In this document: positions 32,731-41,958 of the stretch, piece after piece
Numbering within the stretch: the stretch's first letter is position 1
How the letters are laid out: each line of letters begins with the position of its first letter
DNA from: Dehalobacter restrictus DSM 9455
GTDB taxonomy: Bacteria > Bacillota > Desulfitobacteriia > Desulfitobacteriales > Syntrophobotulaceae
DNA: 64,000 nucleotides
Assembly: GCF_000512895.1 (NCBI RefSeq)
Contig: NZ_CP007033.1
Location: forward strand, 2,715,001 to 2,779,000
Direction: 5' to 3'
Program-made: the position numbers and the translations under genes
Notes under the pieces: generated by a model
Databases searched by the model: none
The model's input: the letters and a program-made list of their open reading frames with translations, nothing else
What the model was told of the DNA's origin: nothing

Positions 32731-35088
32731 TTAGGGATTACCTTTACTGCCTGTCTGCCAGAACAATCCGAGGTTTTTCTCAAGAGACTTGCTGTCTTTG
32801 ATGTTTCTGCGCCGCATCCAGTGTTTTGGAAACAGCTTTATATATTTCTTGTTGCTGTACCGCTCGTCAATAAGCAAAACGGCACCGATATCGTTTTCGC
32901 TGCGAATCACCCTGCCGGCAGCCTGCATCACCTTGTTCATTCCGGGATACATATACGCATATTCATAGCCGAGACCGTTTTTGCTGTTAAAGTAATCCCG
33001 AATGATATTCTGCTGAACACTTAGCTGGGGCAGTCCCACGCTTACAATCGCCGTACCAATCAGCCTGCTTCCCTTCAGATCAATGCCTTCGGAGAATATT
33101 CCGCCGAGCACGCAGAAAGCTACATAGGTTTTCTCAGGATTCTCTTTGAAACTTAGCAGGAAACGTTCCCGTTCTTCTTCAGCCATTGAAGCTTCCTGGG
33201 CCACAGCGGTGATATCGGGACAGGCCGAAGCAAACTCGGCAAAAACATCGTTCATATATTTATACGATGGAAAATAAACAATGTAATTCCCCATTTTCTG
33301 GGCGACAAAGGAACCAATCATCCGGGTAATCTGGTGAGCGCTTTGTTCTCTTTCTTTATACTTGGTCGAAACAGAGTCAGCCGTCAGCACGCAAAGCTTC
33401 CGATGATCAAATGGGGAATCGAGAGAGAGAATATGGTCTGCTTCACCTCCGCCAAGTACCTCCCGGAAATATTCCAGCGGAGACAGCGTCGCTGAAAACA
33501 TCACCGCCGAACTGCCCCTTTTAAGAGCCTCTCCCAGCAAAAACGATGGATCAAGGCAGAAAAGCTTCACGGTTACCTCATCCCGCTTGGTTTCCACAAA
33601 AGTAACGTATCTTTCATCGTAAAATTCAGTGATTGCTGTAAAACCCAGCACATCAAAATAGAGCTGAAGAAAAGCACTATCCTCGCTTAAGCTTCTGTTT
33701 TCCTTAAGCATCAATTCACAAGTTCCTGTGTATTGCTGAAGAAGGCTCAGAAAATCCGCGGGCATTTCCGTCGTAATCAGATAGCCCTGCTCCCCGCATT
33801 GATGACGCAGGTCAATCATCTTTTTATTGATGCGGTTCAGGATTTTATCCAACGCTTTATTTCTACCCTTATACGCTTTTTTCACCTGGTAAAAAGCAGT
33901 TTTGTCAAGCTTTGCTGAGAACATTTCCCGCGCTCTGTCCACAAGGTTGTGGGCTTCATCGATCAGAAACACATAATCGCCGCTGTTGTCTGCAAAAAAG
34001 CGTCTGAGATGTGCTCTCGGATCAAAAACATAGTTGTAGTCACAAATGACGCAGTCCGCCAAAAGCGAAAGATCCAGGGAAAGTTCAAACGGACAGACTG
34101 TATGCTTCTGGGCGTATTTCTCGATTACACTTCTGGACAAATCATCAGACTCTTTGATCGCATCTAAAATGGCTGCATTAATTCGGTCGTAATGTCCTTT
34201 GGCATATTTACAATACTCGGGATGGCAGACCGGCTTTTCACAAAAGCAGATTTTTTCTTTAGCAGTCAGCGTCAAGGTCTTCATTTTCAGACCGCCTTGG
34301 CGCATTCTTTCGAATGCCTCTTCCGCAACCTGACGCGTTATCGTTTTAGCCGTCAAATAGAATAGTTTAGAGGTTTTTGCCTCTCCCATCGCTTTGATGG
34401 CTGGAAACAGCACCGAGATGGTTTTTCCGGTTCCTGTTGGGGCCTGCACAAACAGCTTCTTTCGTCCGGCTATGGCCCGGTAGGCCTGTACAGCCAACTC
34501 CCGCTGCCCCTGCCGGTAGACCGGGAAAGGAAATTGAAGCGCCTTGATCGAGGGGTCCCGAATCTCTGCCCATTCGGCAGAAAAGCTTGCCCATACCGAA
34601 TACTTTTGAATAAGACTGCCGATAAATTCCGTCAGTTCACTGATTGCAAAAAAATTAAGCCATTGTTTGGTTTCATTGGTCTCCAGATTGAAATACGTCA
34701 GTTGAACGACGGCTTCTGTCAGAGCGTTCTGGACAGCGTAAATATACGCATAGCACTTAGCCTGCGCCCAATGAGCGCCGCTGAAATCCTTGTCAATAGA
34801 ATCCAATGGCAGTACCGTGGTTTTTATTTCTTCAATAACGGTCCGGCCTTCACAGCTGAAAATGCCGTCAGCACGTCCCTCCAACGTATAATCAATGCCA
34901 TTGTAACAATATGCTTCAGAAAGTGAAACTTCGCTTCGATAGTCCTCATAGGTTTCACGGTTCCTCTTCTGCAGGATCCGGTGCGCTTTAGCCCCTTCCG
35001 CCATCCTGTCCTTGGAAGCATACCTGCTGTCAATGTCCCCGCAGCGCATTATTAATTCAACCAGCTGTCTGATCGGAAGCTTAATCAT
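32731..35088 (-). CDS. PD-(D/E)XK nuclease fused to XPD/DinG-type Fe-S helicase
   Basis: About 785 aa. Residues 20-165 look like a RecB/Cas4-type nuclease (LEGRADGIF ... VIEEIKTT, then AQAKCYAYIYA). From about 190 follows a superfamily 2 helicase: RQGQRELAVQAY, Walker A VQAPTGTGKTIS, DEAHN box, and four clustered cysteines (KICFCEKPVCHPEYCKY, later CPFEL) that would hold the [4Fe-4S] cluster of XPD/DinG helicases. Motif VI is QAAGRVIRSEND. It probably acts in DNA repair. The start is uncertain: the ATG at 35088 is preferred on homology-like grounds but its ribosome site is distant; 35121 is the alternative. Confidence 0.85.
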   Translation of the reverse strand: MIKLPIRQLVELIMRCGDIDSRYASKDRMAEGAKAHRILQKRNRETYEDYRSEVSLSEAYCYNGIDYTLEGRADGIFSCEGRTVIEEIKTTVLPLDSIDKDFSGAHWAQAKCYAYIYAVQNALTEAVVQLTYFNLETNETKQWLNFFAISELTEFIGSLIQKYSVWASFSAEWAEIRDPSIKALQFPFPVYRQGQRELAVQAYRAIAGRKKLFVQAPTGTGKTISVLFPAIKAMGEAKTSKLFYLTAKTITRQVAEEAFERMRQGGLKMKTLTLTAKEKICFCEKPVCHPEYCKYAKGHYDRINAAILDAIKESDDLSRSVIEKYAQKHTVCPFELSLDLSLLADCVICDYNYVFDPRAHLRRFFADNSGDYVFLIDEAHNLVDRAREMFSAKLDKTAFYQVKKAYKGRNKALDKILNRINKKMIDLRHQCGEQGYLITTEMPADFLSLLQQYTGTCELMLKENRSLSEDSAFLQLYFDVLGFTAITEFYDERYVTFVETKRDEVTVKLFCLDPSFLLGEALKRGSSAVMFSATLSPLEYFREVLGGGEADHILSLDSPFDHRKLCVLTADSVSTKYKEREQSAHQITRMIGSFVAQKMGNYIVYFPSYKYMNDVFAEFASACPDITAVAQEASMAEEERERFLLSFKENPEKTYVAFCVLGGIFSEGIDLKGSRLIGTAIVSVGLPQLSVQQNIIRDYFNSKNGLGYEYAYMYPGMNKVMQAAGRVIRSENDIGAVLLIDERYSNKKYIKLFPKHWMRRRNIKDSKSLEKNLGLFWQTGSKGNP

Positions 35089-35137
35089 GGTTTCAGTCCA
35101 TTCTCCCAAAAATAGGTGCAAATTGTGCGAATCCTAT

Positions 35138-35773
35138 TTATTCATACTTAAAAACGGCAAACTTAATCTTGATCCCCTGACCTGTAAATTTTGTTTCGTA
35201 TTCGGTCATGATATTTTCTTCAAAACCACTTTGATGCAAATCGTATGTCCGGTATAATTCCTGAAAACCGGTCTCCTGAAAATACTGCAGACTATCCTCA
35301 AAAAGTAGTTCATCGTCCGTTTTGAACCAAACCTCCGATCCTTTCTTTACAAAGGTCTGGTACTTCCTCAGAAAGTTAGGATGCGTCAACCTGCGTTTAT
35401 GGTGCCGTTTGCTGGGCCATGGATTGCAGAAATTAATATAGATTTTATCAATTTCATCCTGTCCGAAAATACTGTCGGTATCTTCAATACGCATGGAAAC
35501 CAATCTGACGTTAGGCAGCTTGCTTTGATTAAGTTTCCTTAACACACAAACCAGCACTTCCGGGTAGGAATCAATTGCAATATAATTGATATTTTTAGTT
35601 TTGCCTGCAAGAGATGCGATAAAATCCCCCCGGCCGCAGCCCAGTTCCAAATGAACCGGATCATTATTGTCGAATACTTCATTCCACTTCCCTTTGCATT
35701 CCGCAGGGGCTAAAATGGTCTTGGTGTCTTTCTCTAGTTCGGGCTTTGCGCTCCGTTTTCTCCTAAGCCGCAA
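35138..35773 (-). CDS. trmB: tRNA (guanine-N7-)-methyltransferase TrmB
   Basis: 211 aa. It makes m7G46 in tRNA with SAM. The opening MRLRRKRSAKPEL is typical of TrmB. SAM motif HLELGCGRGDF, and the tRNA-binding and catalytic region INFCNPWPSKRHHKRRLTH with the conserved PWPKxRHxKRR pattern. The start is a TTG (35773) with AAGGAG eleven bases upstream. It lies between citrate synthase and the nuclease-helicase, same strand. Confidence 0.94.
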   Translation of the reverse strand: MRLRRKRSAKPELEKDTKTILAPAECKGKWNEVFDNNDPVHLELGCGRGDFIASLAGKTKNINYIAIDSYPEVLVCVLRKLNQSKLPNVRLVSMRIEDTDSIFGQDEIDKIYINFCNPWPSKRHHKRRLTHPNFLRKYQTFVKKGSEVWFKTDDELLFEDSLQYFQETGFQELYRTYDLHQSGFEENIMTEYETKFTGQGIKIKFAVFKYE

Positions 35774-35817
35774 TTATACACTGTCTCCTTCCAATGCTTA
35801 TCAATCGAATAGAGGTC

Positions 35818-37182
35818 TTACCGTTCCTGCATTACCCTATAATCCTTATCAATAAGGGGACTTTCATAGGCCGGTCTGATGATTTTATCTGCATTGACCA
35901 GTTCTTCCAAACGGTGAGCACTCCACCCGACAATTCTGGCCATCGCAAACAACGGCGTATACAGTTCCAGCGGAATATCCAGCATACTGTAAACAAAGCC
36001 GCTGTAAAAATCCACATTGGCACTGACACCTTTATAAATTTTCCGTTCCTTAGCGATGACCTGAGGAGCCAGTCTCTCAATCATTGCATATAATTCAAAA
36101 TCACTTCTTCGGTCTCTGTCATCCGCCAGCTTCTCGACAAAGCCTTTGAAGATTTGGGCCCTTGGGTCGGAAATGGAATAAACAGCATGTCCCATCCCAT
36201 AGATAAGACCTCTTCGGTCAAACACTTCCTTGTTCAAAATCTTCGTTAAATAGCTTTTGACCTCTTCTTCATCCCTAGGGTTGGCAACGTGGGATTTGAT
36301 ATCAGCCACCATCTCGACAACTTTGATATTTGCTCCGCCATGTTTTGGCCCTTTCAGAGAGGATAAGGCCGCCGCAATGACGGAATACGTATCCGAGCCG
36401 GAAGAAGAAACAACTCTGGTCGTAAACGTAGAATTATTTCCCCCGCCATGTTCCATATGCAGCACAAGCGCGATATCAAGCACCTTGGCCTCAAGTTCTG
36501 TAAATTGTTTATCCGGTCTTAACATTTTCAGGATATTTTGAGCTGTGGAGAGCTGGTCATCAGGTCTGTGGATATAAAAGCTTTCGTTGCATTCATAATG
36601 ATTATAGGCATGATACCCATACACGCACAGCATCGGAAAAATGCTGATCAGCATCAGACATTGCCGCAAAACATTATCTAAAGACACATCGTCTATGGTC
36701 TCATCATAGGATGCCAGGGTAAGAACACTCTTTGTCAGAGAATTCATGATGTCCCTGCTCGGTGCTTTCATAATCACATCACGCACAAAATTTTTAGGAA
36801 GATTTCTGCTTTCCACTAAAATGTCTTTAAAGTGGGCTAATTGTTCTTCATTAGGCAGTGATCCAAACAGAAGCAGATAAGTTATTTCTTCAAAGCCATA
36901 TTGCTGATTATGTGCAAATCCTTTGACCAAATCGGTGATATTGTATCCCCGGTAAAGAAGTTTTCCGTCACAGGGAATCCGTTTTCCATCAACTTCGTCA
37001 TGAGACTTGATTAAAGAGATATTGGTTAACCCGGCAAGTACACCTTCCCCGTTCTTATCTCTTAAGCCGCGTTTTACGCCATACTCATTATAGAGGCTTG
37101 GATCAATCCAGCTGTTTTCCTGACAGATCTTGCTGTACTTATGTGTAAAAGAATCAATTGTTTCCTTTTTATTGCTGGTCAT
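35818..37182 (-). CDS. Citrate synthase (Si-type)
   Basis: 454 aa. It condenses acetyl-CoA and oxaloacetate. The catalytic set is present: His in LHMEHGGGNNS, His in GMGHAVYS and Asp in NVDFYSG; GPKHGGANI is the other family signature. Length and a 60-residue N-terminal extension are those of the clostridial/archaeal-like long form. GGAGGAG precedes the ATG and a good promoter lies about 95 bases upstream. It is separate from any other citric-acid-cycle gene here. Confidence 0.94.
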   Translation of the reverse strand: MTSNKKETIDSFTHKYSKICQENSWIDPSLYNEYGVKRGLRDKNGEGVLAGLTNISLIKSHDEVDGKRIPCDGKLLYRGYNITDLVKGFAHNQQYGFEEITYLLLFGSLPNEEQLAHFKDILVESRNLPKNFVRDVIMKAPSRDIMNSLTKSVLTLASYDETIDDVSLDNVLRQCLMLISIFPMLCVYGYHAYNHYECNESFYIHRPDDQLSTAQNILKMLRPDKQFTELEAKVLDIALVLHMEHGGGNNSTFTTRVVSSSGSDTYSVIAAALSSLKGPKHGGANIKVVEMVADIKSHVANPRDEEEVKSYLTKILNKEVFDRRGLIYGMGHAVYSISDPRAQIFKGFVEKLADDRDRRSDFELYAMIERLAPQVIAKERKIYKGVSANVDFYSGFVYSMLDIPLELYTPLFAMARIVGWSAHRLEELVNADKIIRPAYESPLIDKDYRVMQER

Positions 37183-37275
37183 TTTCTCCTCCGATTCTTA
37201 GTTAATCCTGTCTCATTTACCTTATTTGATTGATTATCCTTAAAATAGGATATGGCCGTTCTTTCAAACAACTTT

Positions 37276-37304
37276 ATTATACTATCAGGGTTGTTTGTTG
37301 TAAA
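37276..37304 (-). promoter_or_regulatory. Citrate synthase promoter
   Basis: TTTACA (37304-37299), 17-base spacer and perfect TATAAT (37281-37276) on the minus strand. Confidence 0.7.
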
Positions 37305-37327
37305 TATCATTTATTTACCCTAACAAG

Positions 37328-37367
37328 AAGGCCAACAAAGAAAGAACCGCCTCTCTTCGTCGGCCTT
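37328..37367 (-). terminator. Terminator hairpin downstream of the CheY gene
   Basis: AAGGCCGACGAAGA pairs with TCTTTGTTGGCCTT (two G-U pairs), 30 bases after the cheY-like stop. Confidence 0.7.
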
Positions 37368-37396
37368 ACATCATCTTTGATTCACATGGATAACTA

Positions 37397-37762
37397 TTAT
37401 TTTAAACCCAGGACCTGGTTTATAATATTGATTACCTTGTCTTCCTCAAAAGGTTTAATAATGTAATTCTTGGCGCCCAATTTAATTGCCTCGAAGACCC
37501 TGTCTTTTTGGTTAATTGCGCTTATCATAACCACCCTGGCATCAGGGTACCTGCCGAGCAATTTACCAAGCGCCTCGATGCCGTCTGACAGAGGCATCGT
37601 AATATCCATTGTCACAATATCCGGATGCAAATTTCCATATTCAGCCAGGGCCTGCATGCCATTGAGCGCTTCGCCTATGACTTCATGCCCGCCTCTCCCC
37701 ATGATAGCAGCTAAATTTCTCCTCATAATTGCAGAGTCATCAACGATTAATACCTTAGCCAT
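37397..37762 (-). CDS. CheY-like single-domain response regulator
   Basis: 121 aa receiver only. LIVDDSAIMRRNL at the N-terminus, phospho-acceptor in IVTMDITMPLSDG, conserved Lys in IIKPFEEDK. GAGGAGG precedes the ATG. It lies 243 bases downstream of the CheA-like kinase on the same strand, and no flagellar or receptor gene is near, so it probably serves that kinase in a non-motility output; this is inference. Confidence 0.92.
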   Translation of the reverse strand: MAKVLIVDDSAIMRRNLAAIMGRGGHEVIGEALNGMQALAEYGNLHPDIVTMDITMPLSDGIEALGKLLGRYPDARVVMISAINQKDRVFEAIKLGAKNYIIKPFEEDKVINIINQVLGLK

Positions 37763-37837
37763 TTTTCCTCCTCAGTTGTAACTAGTACAACGTTCCTGAA
37801 ATAAATTCTCAAATAGAGGATTGCGTTAAACTCCCGG

Positions 37838-37944
37838 GTTGGCCTGTGCGCCACAATTCCGCTTTCGGCTGTTGCGCCATCCGTGGCGCAAACAGCCGCG
37901 CTCCGCCTCCATGCTTCGCTTAACGCTGGAATTGTGACCCCCAG
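37838..37944. repeat. Nested palindromic element between kinase and CheY genes
   Basis: Outer arms CACAATTCC (37852-37860) and GGAATTGTG (37928-37936) enclose an inner, nearly perfect 13-bp hairpin, GGCTGTTGCGCCA with TGGCGCAAACAGCC (37867-37897). It is GC-rich compared with its surroundings and could fold as a cruciform. It resembles a REP/MITE-like unit; no second copy was found in the window. Confidence 0.65.
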
Positions 37945-38005
37945 ACCTCATTGTGGGTAATCAAGCTTTATGAATGATTTGAGCAGGGAATTTGAGAACC
38001 TTGTA

Positions 38006-40117
38006 CTAGATAGCGCCACCTTCCATTGGCAGCAGAAAATTGAATTCTGTTCCGGTATCAGGGTTTGTCACAATGTCCAAATGACCGCCTATTTTTTCAA
38101 GTTCTTGTTTAACGATCGCCATGCCGATGCCGCGTCCCGAAATCATCGATGCACTGTCTTTGCTGGAAAGCCCGTCTTCAAAAATAAGTGGGATAATATC
38201 TTTATCGTCCAGCTCTGCCAGTTGTTCTGCGGTAAATACCCCAAGCTCAAGCGCTTTTTGTTTGATTCCTTCCAAGTCTAAGCCTTTGCCGTCATCAGCG
38301 ATCTTTAATAATATTTGATCTTGAACTAATTTCATTTCGCAGACAACGCGGCCCTTTTCTTCTTTTCCGGCTTTGATTCTGTCTTCCCTGTTTTCAATGC
38401 CATGATCTACGCAGTTCGCAAAAATATGAATCAGTGATTTGGTAAAGGCCTGATACCTTTTTGTATCTACAGGAAACTCTCCGCCTTCTAGTTCAAGAGG
38501 ATACAACGATTTCTCCAAGCCCTGAGCTAAGCCTTCTATAGTATTAGGGTAAGCAGCTAAAAGCTCTTTGAACGAGCGGTAACGCAATTGCCTGACTTTG
38601 GTAATCAAAATATTGGCCTCCTGCGATGGAATAAGCGTCGCTATTTGATCTTCCAATTCAAGCAGTTTTGCTTCCGGAATCTCGATGATTTTATCTCTGA
38701 CAATAAAATTCTCCCCTAGTGTTGACTGCAGAATACGCAAACCTTCATTCAGAGCATGTTCAAGATTCAAATTTTGCAGGAGCATACCTAAACCAGTACT
38801 GGTTGCTGAATCCCTTTGTTCAAAAGATTTGATCTCTTCTTCAAGATGGTGAAGAGAACGAACCATATGCATCATCTCAAACTGGCCAAATTCCCCTTTA
38901 AAGGTATGAATCCTTCGTTTGACATCGACAATTACCCGCTGAAGCGGTTCTTTGCAAATAACCAGCTGCGGTACGGTCATCTGGCAAAAACGCTGGTAAT
39001 CTGAAATAAGTTCCAAAAGGTCATTACGGCTGATAACAGCCTTAACAATCATTTTAAGTGTTTTGCGTTCATTTTCCATTTGTTCCTGCAAAGCGCGTTT
39101 TTCCGTAGCATCCGTTAAGATAACCATCAAAGCTTGTGCTTCTTCCTGACACTTATCCACGATAAACTTGTATTCGATTTTTATATAGTAGTTATTCAGG
39201 AAAATGACATCCGGCAGAAAAGAAAGGAATACCTCCCTGCGTACCGGGTCATTCTCCTGAAAACATTCCAGAAGAACTTTGTTCACAAAGTCTCTTTGTT
39301 CCTGGTCCTCCGGATAAATTAAGTCCGAAAAGTTACGTTTATCTAAGTCAGGACCCAATAATCTCTGGCATTCAATGCTGTATTCAGGTTCAATACACAG
39401 GTCTGATCCAAAAGACAGGAAGCCCTGCCCGGCATTATTGAGTAAATTTTTCACAGACTGCATACTTTGTTTAAGATTTTTTTCGACGACGCGCCGTCTT
39501 CGTATTTCTTCACTGAGCGTGAAATAAATAAGCAAGCCGAAGAGAACGACCATGGCTGCTGTATAAAGAATGATCTGCCCGACGCGTTTGGCCAATTCCT
39601 GATAAATATATTGGATATCTACATCTGTTCCGACTGCGCCTATGACCTGACCCTCGGCATTGACCAATGGTGCATAGCCGGTAATCAAAGTACCCCAAAG
39701 CGTTGAAGTCTGCGCTCTCGTGTGAAAAGCTTTGGTATGCGTATGTGCTGCCGGTGTAGACAGTTCATCGGTCTCTCCTAAAGACACCTTCTCCGAATCG
39801 AAAATGTATTCAATTTGGCTGGGTGATATTCGATGCTCGACATATACATACTTTACTCCGGTTTCAGCTTGAATACGCTGAAAATATGCCTGCATCTCTC
39901 TAAAATAATCATTAGGCTCTTTCTCCGCAAGTAACTTTTCATATTCAGCAATATTAACACTGTCAGCAACAACCCGAGAGATGGTCATCGCGTTGATGCC
40001 GATATCATCAAGGGTCTTATTATACCAGGACCTGATCAAGAGAATTTGAATTAATACCAGCAAAGCAAGAATAAGAACGTTAACCGTTCTTGCCAGTCTT
40101 CTCCGATTATTTTCCAA
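38006..40117 (-). CDS. CheA-like membrane kinase with HPt and HATPase domains
   Basis: 703 aa. TM1 near 12-30, an extracytoplasmic Cache-type sensor (30-185; YVYVEHRI, GAVGTDVDI), TM2 near 190-212, a PAS-like region, then an HPt helix bundle with HTFKGEFGQF (His about 404) and a CheA-type ATPase (IFANCVDHGIE, DDGKGLD, GRGIGMAIVKQ). There is no HisKA domain: phosphate goes on the HPt His, as in CheA. The start is TTG at 40117, preceded by an in-frame stop. An IS element begins three bases upstream and has separated the gene from its native ribosome site and promoter. The downstream CheY protein is the probable acceptor. Confidence 0.85.
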   Translation of the reverse strand: MENNRRRLARTVNVLILALLVLIQILLIRSWYNKTLDDIGINAMTISRVVADSVNIAEYEKLLAEKEPNDYFREMQAYFQRIQAETGVKYVYVEHRISPSQIEYIFDSEKVSLGETDELSTPAAHTHTKAFHTRAQTSTLWGTLITGYAPLVNAEGQVIGAVGTDVDIQYIYQELAKRVGQIILYTAAMVVLFGLLIYFTLSEEIRRRRVVEKNLKQSMQSVKNLLNNAGQGFLSFGSDLCIEPEYSIECQRLLGPDLDKRNFSDLIYPEDQEQRDFVNKVLLECFQENDPVRREVFLSFLPDVIFLNNYYIKIEYKFIVDKCQEEAQALMVILTDATEKRALQEQMENERKTLKMIVKAVISRNDLLELISDYQRFCQMTVPQLVICKEPLQRVIVDVKRRIHTFKGEFGQFEMMHMVRSLHHLEEEIKSFEQRDSATSTGLGMLLQNLNLEHALNEGLRILQSTLGENFIVRDKIIEIPEAKLLELEDQIATLIPSQEANILITKVRQLRYRSFKELLAAYPNTIEGLAQGLEKSLYPLELEGGEFPVDTKRYQAFTKSLIHIFANCVDHGIENREDRIKAGKEEKGRVVCEMKLVQDQILLKIADDGKGLDLEGIKQKALELGVFTAEQLAELDDKDIIPLIFEDGLSSKDSASMISGRGIGMAIVKQELEKIGGHLDIVTNPDTGTEFNFLLPMEGGAI

Positions 40118-40119
40118 TT

Positions 40120-41782
40120 AGGGGCTGCTGAACAGGATGTTATTTTCTCAATAAGCTAACCTGATCAGCCCGAAATTCTCTCTAATAAAATTGAGTATAA
40201 GAATCCGGAGCCTGCGCTCCAGGTTCATTACCAACAGCTGCATGGCGATAACAGTCTCACTGGTTTCTTTGAGACGTGCCATGATACGTCCGAGCCCATA
40301 AAACCGCTTACCTTCTCCGAATTTTCCTTCAACAGCGTTTCGTATTCCAGCATCCAGCCGTTCTTGTTTCTTTTGTTCTCTTAATAGTTCCTGATCTTTG
40401 GCTGGTCTGCCGAGCGGTGGACCGCTCAATCGAATGCCCAGTTTCTTGCAGTAGTTAAGGTTATCTCTGTTCCGGTAGATCTTGTCTGCCATCACGGCTT
40501 CTGGATAAAAACCATACCTTTGGTAGTAGTTTTCAACCGATTGCATGAGTGTCTTGCTTTCATTGAAAGCGTCAAAGCTCAAGCTCTCCATATAACTGAA
40601 TCCGTTCACAACACTGATGGCAAGCTTAGCTCCAAATTCTACATCTGCGTTTGACTTGCCTCGTACTATGGGTCTGACAAAAGGCATATGCAGGCTGACG
40701 ATGCGATCTTCTACCGAATGTTTACCCTGTTTGTACATTTCCAGCTGTTGCCGGTAGATTTCTTGACTGACGAGCAGATTGCGGTATTGGCGTTTAGTTA
40801 AGAGAGTCAGTCGAACTTTTTTCAGCAAGAGTCTTAATGTTTTTCAGATCCCGTCGAATATATCGCAGCTGTCCTCCGATTCCTTTGCGGATCATCTTAG
40901 CAGTCTTATGTTTCTTTTATCAATGTTCAGATAGCTTTTGCGTGCATTGCGACGGTAGGATCTGGGTTTCTTGAGAATCCCGGCATGCGGTGCATGCAGT
41001 ACATCAATGATTTCTTCCAAAGCCTGCCGGGTTGTGTTCAAAAGCCAGATATCTGTAGGATAGTGAATATCCGCAGGGGTGCAGGTTGCATCCAGGATCA
41101 GCTTGCCTGAGTTCTTGGTTTCTGAAGGTTCTTCATTCGTTTTCTCTTCTTGTCCTGTATCATCAGAGTCTTCACCATCAGAAGGAGGGGTGTCGTCTGA
41201 GCCATCTGAGTCATCTGGGTCATCTAGGTCATCTGGGTTTTCTGGATATTCATGTTCTCCGGCTAGTCTGCTAGTAATCTCGTTGATTTCGTTGATAATA
41301 TCCTTGTCCAAACGTTTGCGGAAATGGGTCATGAGTGAATGATTGAATGGCGGTTTATCTACAAATGCACTTAGGCCAATGAAATATTGCATGTACGGAT
41401 TTTCTGTGATCTCTTCGACCGTGTCACGGTCAGATAATGATTTCACATTTTGAATGATCAGAGATCCGAGTGCCAAACGCACCGAATAGGCTTTTTGTCC
41501 GCGACTGACAGGAAAACTTCTGGCATACTTCTTCTCAACTTCGGCCCAGGGGATCATTAATGCGAGCTTACACCATTTATTGTCCGGGTTTAAGTTCCCG
41601 CCAAAAGGCAGAAAGAATTCGTGCGGAAATGTAATCTGCTGTTCGGTAGGTTTGTACATGAAAACACGCTCCCAAGTGCAAGGTTTTTTAACATAATATT
41701 TATGTTTACATGTACTATTTTACCAAAAGTCGGGGTTAAAACCCAGTGTTTATGCTGATTTTACCGTTATTCAGCAGCCCCC
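40120..41782 (-). mobile_element. Complete IS (IS5/IS1182-like DDE group), 1,663 bp, with decayed transposase
   Basis: Terminal inverted repeats (A/G)GGGGCTGCTGAA match at 12 of 13 positions (40120-40132 and 41770-41782). The flanks carry a 4-base duplication AATT (40116-40119 and 41783-41786). It contains one transposase gene on the minus strand, broken by frameshifts. It separates the CheA-like kinase from its upstream region. Confidence 0.85.
40148..41659 (-). pseudogene. IS transposase, interrupted by two compensating frameshifts
   Basis: DDE transposase in two in-frame pieces, 41659-40892 and 40828-40148. Between them the original frame has stops, while the -1 frame reads sensible family sequence (KTAKMIRKGIGGQLRYIRR, KNIKTLAE). 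The shift out is near GATAAAAGAAAC and the shift back at an A6 run near 40833. The N-terminal piece has the substrate loop ILDATCTPADI and a low-complexity Asp/Ser/Pro linker; the C-terminal piece has VEFGAKLAISVV, VMADKIYRNR and AVEGKFGEGKRFYGLGRI. As it stands no full-length protein can be made without frameshifting. Confidence 0.8.
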
Positions 41783-41864
41783 AATTAATATCCCTACTTA
41801 TAAAAATTGTTTCTGGGAAAATTCTACATAAATCTACAAAATACCTTTTTCCATTATATCAAAT

Positions 41865-41895
41865 AAAAAAGCAGACTTAAACTGTCTACTTTTTT
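41865..41895 (-). terminator. Terminator of the aldolase gene
   Basis: AGTAGAC/GTCTGCT stem with T run on the minus strand (one G-U pair), about 65 bases after the stop. Confidence 0.75.
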
Positions 41896-41958
41896 CGCAA
41901 TATTTCGTATTTCCACTAAGTATACTCTTTTATTTGTCGTTCGCTCACTATACTATTC

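Noticed and set aside
41150-41270. Tandem repeats of the GGTCATCT type
   Set aside because: They encode the acidic Asp/Ser linker of the transposase and are low-complexity coding sequence, not a separate element.
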